Shown: one piece after another, positions 26,081 through 35,264 of the stretch
How positions within the stretch are numbered: the stretch's first letter is position 1
How the letters are laid out: the number at the start of each line of letters is the position of its first letter
Assembly (NCBI GenBank): GCA_047619205.1
Contig: JBLHJR010000004.1
Location: 11,254 to 75,253, forward strand
DNA from: Endobugula sp047619205
GTDB lineage: Bacteria > Pseudomonadota > Gammaproteobacteria > Pseudomonadales > Cellvibrionaceae
DNA: 64,000 nt
Direction of reading: 5' to 3'
The notes under the pieces: generated by a model
What the model was told of the DNA's origin: nothing
What the model saw: only the letters and a program-made list of their open reading frames with translations
Database searches by the model: none
Program-made: the position numbers and the translations under genes

Positions 26081-26777
26081 AGCATTCGAGCACAAGCTAA
26101 TCGCATGGCATAAGGCGTTACTATTGGATCAACCAGCACGTCGCACACCAGTGGCCATGCATTTAAACGATCCACAACTCTAATCGCACTTCGCTCACTA
26201 AAAGGTTTACTGGTCATAGCCACAAATATATTGACTGTTTTTTTACGCAAAACATCATTGAATCTTGGCCAATGAATTAAACCCGCCTCCAACAATATGG
26301 TTTGCACGCCAGGCTCCCAGTCGCCCAGTTCCACACTCTTGTCCCATACCGGCTCAAACTCGTAATCAATCTGACCTGCTATTGATTTCAATTTCAATAA
26401 ACTTGCCCAAGCCAAAGGCCATGTAGGCCGCATTTCAATTGCATGGCGCAGGTGCACCAAACCACTGTTGGCCACAGCTTGAGCCTTCTCATCGGAGCTT
26501 ATAGACTGTCCGGCTATAAAAAACTGCCAAAAATGCAGACGCCCTAATAACTCGGGGTAATTAGGGTTAAAAGGGTTAAATTTCATTGCCAGCTTAGTCC
26601 AGCCTGCCGCCGCATCCCAGTCCTGCTGATCAACAACCGTCCCCGTACTTATCCACTCTCTTTCATAAACTAAAGCTTGATAGAAAAAGCATCCGCAATA
26701 CCCCACGACAGCACTGCCATCACCAAGATAAAAAGAGGTAATATTAATAGGTATTTTAATTTTGAAAAAAATTTCAT
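26032..26777 (-). pseudogene. Broken VpsP-like polysaccharide-locus protein (frameshift, 3' end replaced by repeat)
   Basis: The likely original start is ATG 26777, giving a membrane segment (KLKYLLILPLFILVMAVLSW then GIADAFSIK) that closely parallels the intact paralogue at 50983-51414. That frame hits TAG at about 26670. The homologous sequence continues in another frame (ALVYEREW, then QDWDAAAGWTKLAMKFNPFNPNYPELLGRLHFW), so one base appears to be missing near 26672. At the other end the last 15 or so codons (KPRNRSWITKVCTSY) are read from the Family C repeat. The body resembles the tetratricopeptide-like VpsP family of exopolysaccharide loci, whose role is unclear. Confidence 0.75.
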
Positions 26778-26828
26778 CAGTAGAATCAACTTATTGGCAT
26801 GACATAATTATAGACACTTAACGATATA

Positions 26829-27554
26829 TCATTCGAACTGACAAGAAACAATCTTCCATGGATTATCTACCACTAAGCGATTAGCCATCTCTGCGCCAAT
26901 AATTACCGCCGCTGCGTCACGCCCTTCATCTAAGCTAGGAGGACGACGCTTAAGATTATGGGCATCAGTTGCTAGTACAGTAACCACCCCCAGTTCCAAT
27001 AGCTGTCTGGCCCTATCTCTAGCGGTAGAACCAAATCGTCCCGCAATTGACCCCGATGTCACCTGAAACAAACATCCCGCATCCACTAAAGGTTGTATCT
27101 TATCCAATCTTCTAAGAACATCTTTATTTCTCTCCGGGTGTGCAATCAACGGCCGAATATTTCGCTGCATCAGCCATTGGATCATCTGCGGCATACCCAT
27201 AGGAATATGACTATGAGGCATCTCCAGTAACACCACATAATTACTACCCCACTTCCCCAAAAAAGGCACTTGATGACTAGCGACCATCTGCAAGGCCTCT
27301 AAACCAACACGCATTTCACCAGACATACCCACTTTAAGGGGAATACACTTATCCGCCAGCGCTTGCTTAAAGGTATCCATACTGGCTCGTATAGACTGTA
27401 CTTCATTATCCCAGCGTCCAGGGTGAATATGCGGAGTCAACACCGAGTGCGTTATACCGCGATCAACAGAAAATTGAGCTAAGGCAAGAGATTCATCCAT
27501 TAACTCTGGACCATCGTCAATGCCGGGTAATAAATGACAGTGAATATCAATCAT
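26829..27554 (-). CDS. PHP-type tyrosine-protein phosphatase (CpsB/YwqE family)
   Basis: This 241-residue metal-dependent phosphatase of the PHP family would dephosphorylate the tyrosine autokinase encoded just upstream. Metal ligands are visible in MIDIHCHLLPGIDDGP (His5, His7), LTPHIHPG, SGEMRV, IAHPERNKD and ATDAHN. Such enzymes control capsule or exopolysaccharide export by cycling the phosphorylation of the kinase tail. It is downstream of the Wzc-like gene on the same strand, 36 bases after its stop. Its use in place of a low-molecular-weight Wzb phosphatase is common in Gram-positives and also seen in Gram-negatives. Confidence 0.88.
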   Translation of the reverse strand: MIDIHCHLLPGIDDGPELMDESLALAQFSVDRGITHSVLTPHIHPGRWDNEVQSIRASMDTFKQALADKCIPLKVGMSGEMRVGLEALQMVASHQVPFLGKWGSNYVVLLEMPHSHIPMGMPQMIQWLMQRNIRPLIAHPERNKDVLRRLDKIQPLVDAGCLFQVTSGSIAGRFGSTARDRARQLLELGVVTVLATDAHNLKRRPPSLDEGRDAAAVIIGAEMANRLVVDNPWKIVSCQFE

Positions 27555-27590
27555 ACTGAAAGGTCCAAGCGATGCATTTTAAGGGCTGCC

Positions 27591-29981
27591 TTAACTTGCT
27601 GAATCATTTGTATCGCCGTAAGCATAACCATAATTATCATAGTAATCTGATTCGTTCCCCGATTGTTTTTTAATTTTCTCAATATCCACTTGATTTAAGA
27701 CAACACCAGAAAATCTTGCGTTAGTTTCACTCAATCGACGTAGGCCACGCTTTATGACGGGGGTTGATGAACTATCAGACTTAACCACATAGATTAATGC
27801 ATCCGCATGTGTCGCAATAACAATCGAATCACTGACGGCTTGTATAGGCGCCGAATCAATAATAATTCGATCATATTTTTCTTTTAGCATATCCAATACC
27901 TTAGAAAAACGCTCGCCAGCAATTAAATCTAACGGGTTACCTAACACGACGCCAGCAGTAATAACATGCACCTCTGACTTCGGCAAACAAGTAATACACT
28001 CCTCAAGATTAGCTGTTCCCGCAATTAAGTTAGACAAACCCGGAGTTAACAAGGATATATCTAATGCTTTACCAATAGATGGACGCCGCATATCAGCATC
28101 GATTAACAAGACCTTTTCCATTTGGCCTAAGGAATGAGCAATACACAATGACACTGTTGATTTGCCTTCATTTGGCACCGATGATGTCACTACCGTCACC
28201 TTAGCTGGCTTATCTAAACCCGACAGAATAAAACTCGTCCTAATGGTTCTAGCCGCTTCAGAAAAGTGCCAATTTTCTTCATCCAAAAAACCTAAGAATG
28301 GAGTGTCGTTTTTATTTTTTTTATCTAAGGGCAAATGCCCCAGAAGAGGTACACGCAAACGCTCTTCAACATCCTCTGGAGTCTTAATCGTGTTATCTAA
28401 CCAATCCAGCAATAACACGACACCAGCAGCAAACATAGCGCTAAATAACACTGCAACCATAACAATTTTTTTCTTTTCTGGCTTGCTCGGGTGATCCGCT
28501 GGAAGTGCCATATCAATCACTCGTGCATACACCGACTTTAGGTTTGCCGTTTCGCTCGTTTCTTTGCCTCGGTTTAAAAAAACTTCATATACTTGACGAT
28601 TGGCCTCAACTTCACGCTCCAATTCTCGCAACGAAAACTCTTTACGACTGACTTTCTGTAAGCGGTTTTTGACATTAGCGATCTGTTGCCTCAGCGCTCT
28701 CTCAGAATCTTGTGCTGCTGAATAACTAACCTCAAGCCCTTTAGAAATATTATTAACTTGCACCCTTAATTCTTCATCGGCTTGAGTAACATCGGACATA
28801 GCGAATAACATTTTAGGGTGCTTTTCACCATAACGCTTGCTCAATTCAGCCACTAGCCTCTTCGCCTGGATCTGAGACTCCATTAAACTTTGCACTACTG
28901 TATTATTGGAAATTGCAGGTAGCGACAACAATCGATCAAGTGGTAAGCGCCCTTTAGATATTTGCTTTGTAAGGGCGTTGGCATCATTTTTAGCACGTGT
29001 AGCCTGAACCAAACTCTCCGTTAACTGTTCGAGTTCAGCAACCTCAATTGACCTAATATCACCCGTATCCACGAGCTGCTCACGCTCTCTATACTCTTGT
29101 AGTGCTTGCTCAGATAAACGTAAATCTCGCCTTAAATCACCCAAGCGATCATTTAACCAAGTCGTTGCCTTTTGGGTCACCTCTAACTTAGCTTCCAGAT
29201 GGCTCTCTATATAAACATCCGCAAATGCATTCGCTATATCTGCAGCAAGCTGCGCATCTGCTGCAGAGAATTGTATCGTAACCAATTTAGTCCCCCGCAT
29301 GGGATACACCACCAATGAACTCATGAGAATTTCAATCACATTTTTTCTAGTTCTATTTTCAAACTCTTGCGATGCGACAATGTCTTCTTCTGTAATAATA
29401 ACTTCCTCAAGAAGATCATCCTTAGTTATATTGTCACTAGAGCTTTGGGACTGATTATCGACGTTAATTTCTGATGTGCCCACTGAATTTAACCGCTCAT
29501 CACCTTCACCTTTAGGCTGAGTATTCAATAAATTAAGCACATAATCTATATTGAATTTATTAGTTCCCGGCTTTACCCCCGAAGTATCAAATAAGGGGTG
29601 CTTCGTCAGCTGCAGGCGATCTACGACTCTTGCAGCCACCGCACGCGACTGTAAGATTTGTAACTGGGTATTCAAATAAGTACGGCTACGAGTATCAACC
29701 TGATACACATCTTGAAAACCAATGACATTAGGCTGTTGACTTTCAATCAACAAAGTAGTTTTTGAAAAATAAATTGGCGTTAAGGAAAGGGAGTAAAATA
29801 TAGAAAAACCACCTAAAACTGCGGAGAAAAGCATCACTTTCCATAAATTTCTCATCATCAAACGATAATAATGCATGATATCCACTGCACTGTCATCAGC
29901 CAATCCCGTAGGTTGGAGATCGTAGCTAGAATTGTAACCAGCGCCTGCTTGGGATTGCTGATCAAATCTAATTTCACTCAT
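27591..29981 (-). CDS. Polysaccharide co-polymerase / tyrosine autokinase (Wzc-like)
   Basis: This 796-residue inner-membrane protein combines a Wzz-type chain-length domain with a bacterial tyrosine kinase domain. Membrane segments lie at about 48-66 and 505-525, with a long coiled-coil periplasmic part between. The cytoplasmic domain has Walker A SSVPNEGKSTV (about 600), Walker A' LLIDADMRRP (about 629) and a tail rich in tyrosine (YYDNYGYAYG) that is the expected autophosphorylation cluster. It would form the export complex with the Wza-like protein encoded 90 bases upstream, and be switched by the PHP phosphatase encoded downstream. Confidence 0.92.
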   Translation of the reverse strand: MSEIRFDQQSQAGAGYNSSYDLQPTGLADDSAVDIMHYYRLMMRNLWKVMLFSAVLGGFSIFYSLSLTPIYFSKTTLLIESQQPNVIGFQDVYQVDTRSRTYLNTQLQILQSRAVAARVVDRLQLTKHPLFDTSGVKPGTNKFNIDYVLNLLNTQPKGEGDERLNSVGTSEINVDNQSQSSSDNITKDDLLEEVIITEEDIVASQEFENRTRKNVIEILMSSLVVYPMRGTKLVTIQFSAADAQLAADIANAFADVYIESHLEAKLEVTQKATTWLNDRLGDLRRDLRLSEQALQEYREREQLVDTGDIRSIEVAELEQLTESLVQATRAKNDANALTKQISKGRLPLDRLLSLPAISNNTVVQSLMESQIQAKRLVAELSKRYGEKHPKMLFAMSDVTQADEELRVQVNNISKGLEVSYSAAQDSERALRQQIANVKNRLQKVSRKEFSLRELEREVEANRQVYEVFLNRGKETSETANLKSVYARVIDMALPADHPSKPEKKKIVMVAVLFSAMFAAGVVLLLDWLDNTIKTPEDVEERLRVPLLGHLPLDKKNKNDTPFLGFLDEENWHFSEAARTIRTSFILSGLDKPAKVTVVTSSVPNEGKSTVSLCIAHSLGQMEKVLLIDADMRRPSIGKALDISLLTPGLSNLIAGTANLEECITCLPKSEVHVITAGVVLGNPLDLIAGERFSKVLDMLKEKYDRIIIDSAPIQAVSDSIVIATHADALIYVVKSDSSSTPVIKRGLRRLSETNARFSGVVLNQVDIEKIKKQSGNESDYYDNYGYAYGDTNDSAS

Positions 29982-30071
29982 AAATAAACCTTTTAAAATG
30001 TAATGGCATGATGGGGTTTAAAGCATATACCTGCCGATGCTTTCCAAAAGCACAGAGCGAGATGCCCGCCA

Positions 30072-30626
30072 TCAAAAAAAGCGTTGTTTGACAGTGATGA
30101 CGTCACCGGGCTTTACCGAAGAGTTAAGTTTTACTCGCTTGGGTGTACGATCACTATTACCATCAGAGATGGTATAAATTTTACCTTGTGCCGCTCTAGC
30201 CGTAAAACCACCCGCTAAGCTAATGGCCTTACGGATAGTCAGTCCGGGTAAGAATGCAAACCCGCCAGGGTTTTTGACTTCACCACTCACGTAAAACCGT
30301 CTATATTCGACAACCAATACACTCACTTCTGGGTCAATCATGTAACCATCTTTAAGCCCAAGCTCAATTTTCTCCTGCACTTCAGTAACCGTTAAGCCTA
30401 ACACCTGTACTTCGCCAAGAAACGGAAAAGAAATTACACCCAAATCATTCAGCTGCGCTTCAACCGTTAGGTCATCTTCCCCATAGACTTTTATACTTAC
30501 CATATCGCCATAACCTAATGAATATGCAGGCGAAAGATCGGCTATAGCTGACCCAGAAAGTAAACTTAGCAGAAACAGTAAAAAAAATGGATACATTTTT
30601 AGCAAAGAAAAGCCTTTATTTTTCAT
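30072..30626 (-). CDS. Polysaccharide export protein (Wza-like, short form)
   Basis: This outer-membrane export family protein starts with a signal peptide (KNKGFSLLKMYPFFLLFLLS, cleavage near SAIA). A Poly_export domain follows (YSLGYGDMVSIKVYGEDDL, GVISFPFLGEV, DPEVSVLVVEYRRFYVSGEV) and one SLBB domain (GGFAFLPGLTIRKAISLAGG). It has about 184 residues, half the length of E. coli Wza, so it lacks the additional C-terminal domains; no lipobox cysteine is evident. I use ATG 30626; the frame is open to 30644. It lies between the barrel protein and the Wzc-like gene. Confidence 0.88.
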   Translation of the reverse strand: MKNKGFSLLKMYPFFLLFLLSLLSGSAIADLSPAYSLGYGDMVSIKVYGEDDLTVEAQLNDLGVISFPFLGEVQVLGLTVTEVQEKIELGLKDGYMIDPEVSVLVVEYRRFYVSGEVKNPGGFAFLPGLTIRKAISLAGGFTARAAQGKIYTISDGNSDRTPKRVKLNSSVKPGDVITVKQRFF

Positions 30627-30690
30627 AGCGTGTAAAACCAACAATCATCATCATTCAACCCAATTAAGACACCACATAAACCATAAAACA

Positions 30691-31884
30691 CTATAAACTT
30701 GCGTTTAGAGAAAATTTCACAGTATCTTTACGATAAGTGACGGCTGCATCTGTAGACTCTCGCTCCTCAACACCAACACTTAAACCAAAAGTCAGCCAAC
30801 GACGCATAGCGTAAGTCAATGTTAACTGCAAAGCTTCCGTCGTATCATTACGATTAACCCCCACATAGTTATCATTTTGCTGTTGAACTGACAAGTTAAT
30901 CGTTAATGGGTCTCGAAACTTATACGCCCAATTTACAGAAAAAACACTTGCATCAATAAAATCACCCGTATTATTTTCGCTATTCTTTGCGCTTTTATCG
31001 GCAGCCAAGGTAAATACAGAATGATCTTGCGGAGACCACTCGAGAGCGATTTCCCCCGTTGACGATGCGGTATCCCCTACGGCGTTAATAAGGTCATTGT
31101 TTGTGCGACCCAAGCTTACAATACCTTTTGTAGTACCCGTCAGGTCCCATTCAGCCCCTACCGTATAACTCCTATCTTTCCTATTTCGCGAGGAATTTTC
31201 ACGAAACGTATTTTCCGACTCCTCTAGCTGAAAATTAACTCTTGAGCTAGGACTAAAGGCTAAAGAAAGACCAATGATTTTTGTATCTGTATCAGATTCC
31301 AGCACGTTAGTAACTGCCTGATTAGTTGTATAACGCAAACTATTGGTATCAAAACCCAGAGTAATTCGGCCTCGAGCCCCCTCACTACCAAAAGTATATT
31401 TAGCGCCCAACGCTCTATTCGTGAACTCATTTAAATCTGCAGCAGCATCGAAAGTAGTCACACTATCGGTAGAACGATCTTCATGACCCGTGTTAACCGA
31501 TGTATTTAATTCGATAAGATGACGAACATCAATTCGCCAATCCATCTTTGCCTCTAGGGTATGATCCGTATAATCATTATCATTAACATCCGAGTAACTA
31601 CCATTTTCCAACTGATACCCTACTGTGTATTTAACCACACCATCATCAGCAACAGCAGTAATGGCAGGTTTCACCAGCGTCAATGTTGAAGCAACTTCAT
31701 TCCCACTAGTATCGTTAAATATATTGTCGTCTCGTTGAACATCAATACCCACCTCTGGCACCACATCAAATGGCCCCAAATAGATAGCTGCCTTTTCCTG
31801 AGAAAAAGCCAACGGAACAATAACAATATATGCCATCGAAGACTGAATAAGCGCTGTCACTGTTCGATGTAGCCTGCTTCGCAT
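30691..31884 (-). CDS. Outer-membrane beta-barrel protein of the polysaccharide locus (VpsM-like)
   Basis: This predicted outer-membrane barrel of about 397 residues starts at ATG 31884 with a signal peptide (ending near PLAFSQEKA). The body shows alternating polar and hydrophobic strands, such as VKYTVGYQLENGSY, HLIELNTSVNTG and GRITLGFDTNSLRY, ending in an aromatic-poor VKFSLNASL strand. An EVGIDVQRDDNIFND segment near the start is typical of barrels in Vps-like loci. It is the first gene of the export operon (barrel, Wza-like, Wzc-like, PHP phosphatase). It may form or assist the export pore; this role is inferred from context. Confidence 0.75.
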   Translation of the reverse strand: MRSRLHRTVTALIQSSMAYIVIVPLAFSQEKAAIYLGPFDVVPEVGIDVQRDDNIFNDTSGNEVASTLTLVKPAITAVADDGVVKYTVGYQLENGSYSDVNDNDYTDHTLEAKMDWRIDVRHLIELNTSVNTGHEDRSTDSVTTFDAAADLNEFTNRALGAKYTFGSEGARGRITLGFDTNSLRYTTNQAVTNVLESDTDTKIIGLSLAFSPSSRVNFQLEESENTFRENSSRNRKDRSYTVGAEWDLTGTTKGIVSLGRTNNDLINAVGDTASSTGEIALEWSPQDHSVFTLAADKSAKNSENNTGDFIDASVFSVNWAYKFRDPLTINLSVQQQNDNYVGVNRNDTTEALQLTLTYAMRRWLTFGLSVGVEERESTDAAVTYRKDTVKFSLNASL

Positions 31885-31911
31885 AAGAATTACCCAATAA
31901 TAATTAATCAC

Positions 31912-32088
31912 ACTAAAAACGTGCTTTTAAGTGCCGATTCTACCACGTTTTCTACCACCTTCGTCTAATACGGGGGGATTTCATAATACCGACGAACGAA
32001 CAGTTCATCTTGCATTCCCACATAATAGTGTAGCTCAAAAAAACAGCACTTAATGCTAACGTCTGCACAGATCCCACTTATCGTTGAG
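31912..32088. other. Leader region of the export operon
   Basis: Non-coding DNA upstream of the beta-barrel gene, probably containing its promoter. I cannot assign -35 and -10 boxes with confidence. From 32089 onward the gap is filled with repeats. Confidence 0.4.
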
Positions 32089-32270
32089 TTTAACCTAAAT
32101 ACCGCAGTAGAATCGTAGCGAGGGTGACTAAGGTGCGGAATATAAAGTGATTTTTTGCTTTTTTCGGCAAACTCGTAGCCACCCTACGGGTGTAGCCTAA
32201 AAAAATGAAAAACGCTGTAGATTCCGTGCCTTAGACAGCCGCAGTAGATTCAACTGCGGTATTTAGTTTA
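32089..32270. repeat. Short inverted-repeat element related to Family C
   Basis: The ends TTTAACCTAAATACCGCAGT and its inverse (ACTGCGGTATTTAGTTTAA) enclose about 140 bases without coding content, including CGTAGCGAGGGTGACTAAGG. The termini resemble Family C (AACCTAGAAACCGCAGT) but the interior differs. It abuts the Family C copy that begins at 32268. Confidence 0.75.
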
Positions 32271-32520
32271 ACCTAGAAACGGCCGTTGGCGCGAAAAAGC
32301 GGTGCACCAAAAGTAGGCCCCTCTAGGGGAGTTATTGGTGTGCATAGGACTTTCCCTAGCAACATAAGTTAGTATCGCGTAGCGACCTTATTGGTCGTGA
32401 GCGAATGCTACGATTTTCTAGGCATCAATAACTTGTGCACGACTCCATGGATGGAGGAGGTAGAGCGACGCAGGAGCCAAAGCCGAGACTTTCGTGATTC
32501 AACTGCCGTTTCTAGGTTTA
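32268..32520. repeat. Family C short mobile repeat, long copy (253 bp)
   Basis: The ends match CCTAGAAACGGCCGTTGG and its imperfect inverse (CAACTGCCGTTTCTAGG). It shares GCGCGAAAAAG, TTATTGGTGTGCATAG, GACCTTATTGGTCGTGAGCG and ATCAATAACTTGTGCACG with the shorter copies. It carries extra internal segments, including one around 32445-32488 not seen in the others. Confidence 0.82.
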
Positions 32521-32560
32521 ACACCGAACATAAGAAAACATCATTCCAAGGGATTATATT

Positions 32561-32689
32561 ATGGCGGTAAAAGGCAGGCTGATGCTCAATGGATTAGGCG
32601 ATACTCACCACATAGATTGTTATGCGCCCTTAGCACAAACCCTGAGATTAAATATACCGGGCACCTCTAAAAGCAGTATTGTTTCGTGA
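32561..32689 (+). other. Short open frame of 42 codons running into a Family D repeat
   Basis: An ATG at 32561, nine bases after AAGGGA, opens a frame of 42 codons (MAVKGRLMLNGLGDTHHIDC is the start). Its last third lies inside the repeat that starts at 32659. I do not recognise the product. It may be the 5' remnant of a gene interrupted by the repeat, or chance. Confidence 0.25.
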
Positions 32690-32813
32690 GCTCAAGAAGG
32701 CACCGCGCTAAGAACCGCAGTGCATAAGGCATACATGACCCAACTCCCTCTAACATAGGGAGCAAGGTGGCCGACGCAGCAATCGCGGAAAAAGTGCGCT
32801 TGTAGAAATGCCC
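32659..32813. repeat. Family D short mobile repeat, 155 bp
   Basis: The left end GGGCACCTCTAAAAG and the right end, read inverted (GGGCATTTCTACAAGCGCAC), are imperfect inverted repeats. The interior shares AACCGCAGTGCATAAGGCAT with the copy at 16385-16490 and has the same layout as the one at 48638-48796. It occupies most of the space before rfbD's 3' end. Confidence 0.78.
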
Positions 32814-32851
32814 TAAAGAATCTCAATGCACTAATTAAGACTATAGCTCTA

Positions 32852-33727
32852 TCATTGTTTAGCCAGAAGATCTTCTAAGCCCTCACCCCATGATGGCATT
32901 CGCCGACCTAACAGCGCTTCTAACTTATTTGTATTTAACACAGAATACATCGGGCGTGGGGCAGAGGTAGGATACGATGACGAAGCAATAGCACTAAGAA
33001 CAGGCAATTGAGGCAATCTACCCTGCCTATAAGCCAGATCAAAAATATGCTGGGCAAATTGATGCCAGCTAACCTCACCAAGACTACTGCAATGATAAAT
33101 CCCCCAAGGAATAACCGCTTGGCGGTCATAGCGCTCAACTAAGGTCACGATCACATCCACTATATGCCCAACATAAGTCGGACGTCCTACTTGGTCACTC
33201 ACAATACTTAATTCTTTATGCTCACCAGCCAGCTTGAGCATCGTTTTGACAAAATTGTTCCCATTTTTACCGAACACCCAGCTAGTTCTCAGAATAATAT
33301 ATTGGCTCGCAAGTTTAATAACCGACTGCTCGCCTAACCATTTAGTGCTGCCATAAACACCCAAGGGATTTACTGAAGAGCTCTCATCATAGGGCATGCT
33401 GGCACTGCCATCAAAAACATAATCTGTAGACAAGTGTATCAATAACGCCGAAACAGTATTACATGCGCTTGCTAAGCTCGCTACACTCAAATGGTTCACT
33501 TGATCAGCTAGCAGGGGCTCTGTTTCGGCTTTATCAACGGCTGTATAGGCACAAGCATTAACCACCACATCTGGCCGATACTGCATTACTATTTCAGCTA
33601 CTTTTTTTGCATCGGCGAAATCTACATCCGCACGACTAATGGTCACCAAGTCATAGGACTTTCTCATCAATACCTCTGCACAATCAGAGCCTACCTGCCC
33701 AGTGGCACCAAATAGCAGAATACGCAT
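32852..33727 (-). CDS. rfbD: dTDP-4-dehydrorhamnose reductase
   Basis: RfbD (RmlD) makes the last step of dTDP-L-rhamnose synthesis, reducing dTDP-4-keto-rhamnose with NAD(P)H. The 291 residues start with the Rossmann motif MRILLFGATGQVGSD and show VVNACAYTAVDKAE, LIHLSTDYVFDGSASMPYDE with the SDR tyrosine region, NPLGVYGSTKWLGEQ (YxxxK) and LRTSWVFGKNGNNFVKTML. It ends the four-gene rhamnose set, 13 bases after rfbC. Confidence 0.95.
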   Translation of the reverse strand: MRILLFGATGQVGSDCAEVLMRKSYDLVTISRADVDFADAKKVAEIVMQYRPDVVVNACAYTAVDKAETEPLLADQVNHLSVASLASACNTVSALLIHLSTDYVFDGSASMPYDESSSVNPLGVYGSTKWLGEQSVIKLASQYIILRTSWVFGKNGNNFVKTMLKLAGEHKELSIVSDQVGRPTYVGHIVDVIVTLVERYDRQAVIPWGIYHCSSLGEVSWHQFAQHIFDLAYRQGRLPQLPVLSAIASSSYPTSAPRPMYSVLNTNKLEALLGRRMPSWGEGLEDLLAKQ

Positions 33728-33740
33728 AAATTTATACTCG

Positions 33741-34277
33741 TTAATTTTTAAGGTCTTTCAGACAGGGATGTAGAGAATCTTTAACCGCTAAAGAAACATC
33801 TCTAAGTGGCCACGTAATATTAATCTCGGGGTCACTCCACAAAATACCACCCTCATCACTAGGGTCATAGTAATCCGTACATTTATACTCAAAGTCTGCA
33901 GTATCAGACAACACTAAAAATCCATGAGCGTATCCTGGCGGCACCCAAAACTGACGCTTATTTTTTTCGCTAAGAATCACAGCCTCGTATTGCCCATAAG
34001 TAGCCGAACAAGGGTCTATATCAACAGCAACATCATAAACCTCACCCACGACCACTCTAACAAGCTTACCTTGAGGCTTAGTTTTTTGAAAATGCAGTCC
34101 TCGCAAGACCCCTTTAGATGACCGTGAATGGTTATCCTGCACAAAGGGTAGATCAATACCCAATAAATCTTGATAACGTTGCTGCTGAAAAGTTTCTAAA
34201 AAGAAACCTCTCTCATCGCCAAATACCTTTGGCTCAATAATTACCACGCCTGCTAACGCAGTTTCAATAACATTCAT
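33741..34277 (-). CDS. rfbC: dTDP-4-dehydrorhamnose 3,5-epimerase
   Basis: RfbC (RmlC) is a cupin that epimerises dTDP-4-keto-6-deoxyglucose at C3 and C5. The 178 residues are standard length, with FGDERGFFLETFQQQRY, FVQDNHSRSSKGVLRGLHFQ (catalytic His region), KLVRVVVGEVYDVAVDID and FWVPPGYAHGFLVLSDTADFEYKCTDYY. It sits between rfbA and rfbD on the minus strand. Confidence 0.96.
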   Translation of the reverse strand: MNVIETALAGVVIIEPKVFGDERGFFLETFQQQRYQDLLGIDLPFVQDNHSRSSKGVLRGLHFQKTKPQGKLVRVVVGEVYDVAVDIDPCSATYGQYEAVILSEKNKRQFWVPPGYAHGFLVLSDTADFEYKCTDYYDPSDEGGILWSDPEINITWPLRDVSLAVKDSLHPCLKDLKN

Positions 34278-34302
34278 CGCTTAATATCTCACCGAAAAAC
34301 AG

Positions 34303-35169
34303 TTAAAAATCTAATATTTCTAACAAATATTTTCCATACCCACTTTTTATTAATGGCTCTGCTAAGTCACACACCTGCTCATCATTAATCCAACCCATTC
34401 TCCACGACACCTCCTCCGGGCAGGCAATTTTTAAGCCTTGGCGCTTCTCTAAAGTTTGTACAAACTGGCCAGCTTCCATCAACGAATCATGAGTCCCTGT
34501 ATCAAGCCAAGCAGTGCCCCTGCCCATCATTTCTACCGATAAATTACCTTGTTCTAAATAGATTCGGTTAACATCGGTAATTTCTAACTCTCCTCGGGAA
34601 GATGGCTTTATAGACTTAGCTATATCCACTACATGCTCATCATAAAAATACATCCCCGTCACTGCATACCGAGACTTTGGCTCAGATGGTTTTTCCTCAA
34701 GACTTATAGCAACGCCTTTATCATCAAACTCAACTACCCCAAACCGTTCTGGGTCGCTTACTGGATAGGCAAAAATAGTTCCTCCCTCCTTACGCTGAAC
34801 CGCCTGCTGTAATGATTCACTCAACCCATGCCCAAAAAATAAATTATCGCCCAACACTAAAGCACAAGAGTCTCCGGCAATAAAATCTTCGCCGATAAGA
34901 AAAGCCTGCGCCAAGCCATCGGGAGAAGGCTGCTCCGCATAAGACAAAGAGATTCCCCACTGCTCTCCGGTACCCAGAATTCTCTCAAAACGACCCAAAT
35001 CTTCAGGCGTCGAAATAATCAGGATATCTTTAATCCCCGCCAGCATTAAGGTTGTTAAGGGATAATAAATCATCGGCTTATCATAAATCGGGAGCAACTG
35101 CTTACAAACACCAATGGTCACAGGGTGAAGACGAGTACCTGAACCACCAGCTAATATTATACCTTTCAA
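34303..35169 (-). CDS. rfbA: Glucose-1-phosphate thymidylyltransferase
   Basis: RfbA (RmlA) makes dTDP-glucose from glucose 1-phosphate and dTTP, the first step to dTDP-rhamnose, and is usually inhibited by the end product. The nucleotide-binding start MKGIILAGGSGTRLHPVT, KQLLPIYDKPMIYYPL, LGDNLFFGHG, EEKPSEPKSRYAVTGMYFYD and GRGTAWLDTGTHDSLMEA are diagnostic. The length of 288 residues is normal. Glucose 1-phosphate would come from the phosphohexomutase reaction or phosphorylase activity elsewhere in the window. Confidence 0.96.
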   Translation of the reverse strand: MKGIILAGGSGTRLHPVTIGVCKQLLPIYDKPMIYYPLTTLMLAGIKDILIISTPEDLGRFERILGTGEQWGISLSYAEQPSPDGLAQAFLIGEDFIAGDSCALVLGDNLFFGHGLSESLQQAVQRKEGGTIFAYPVSDPERFGVVEFDDKGVAISLEEKPSEPKSRYAVTGMYFYDEHVVDIAKSIKPSSRGELEITDVNRIYLEQGNLSVEMMGRGTAWLDTGTHDSLMEAGQFVQTLEKRQGLKIACPEEVSWRMGWINDEQVCDLAEPLIKSGYGKYLLEILDF

Positions 35170-35264
35170 GGGATGAACCTCCTTATTTGCAATTATTCAA
35201 AAAATCGTACCGCTGCTTCATAGCGATAATGACAGCATATTATAAACAATAATAATTACTTACC

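Noticed and set aside
31912..32088. Possible sigma-54 or JUMPstart/ops element upstream of the export operon
   Set aside because: No GG-N10-GC spacing and no GGCGGTAG-type ops sequence was found upstream of this operon.
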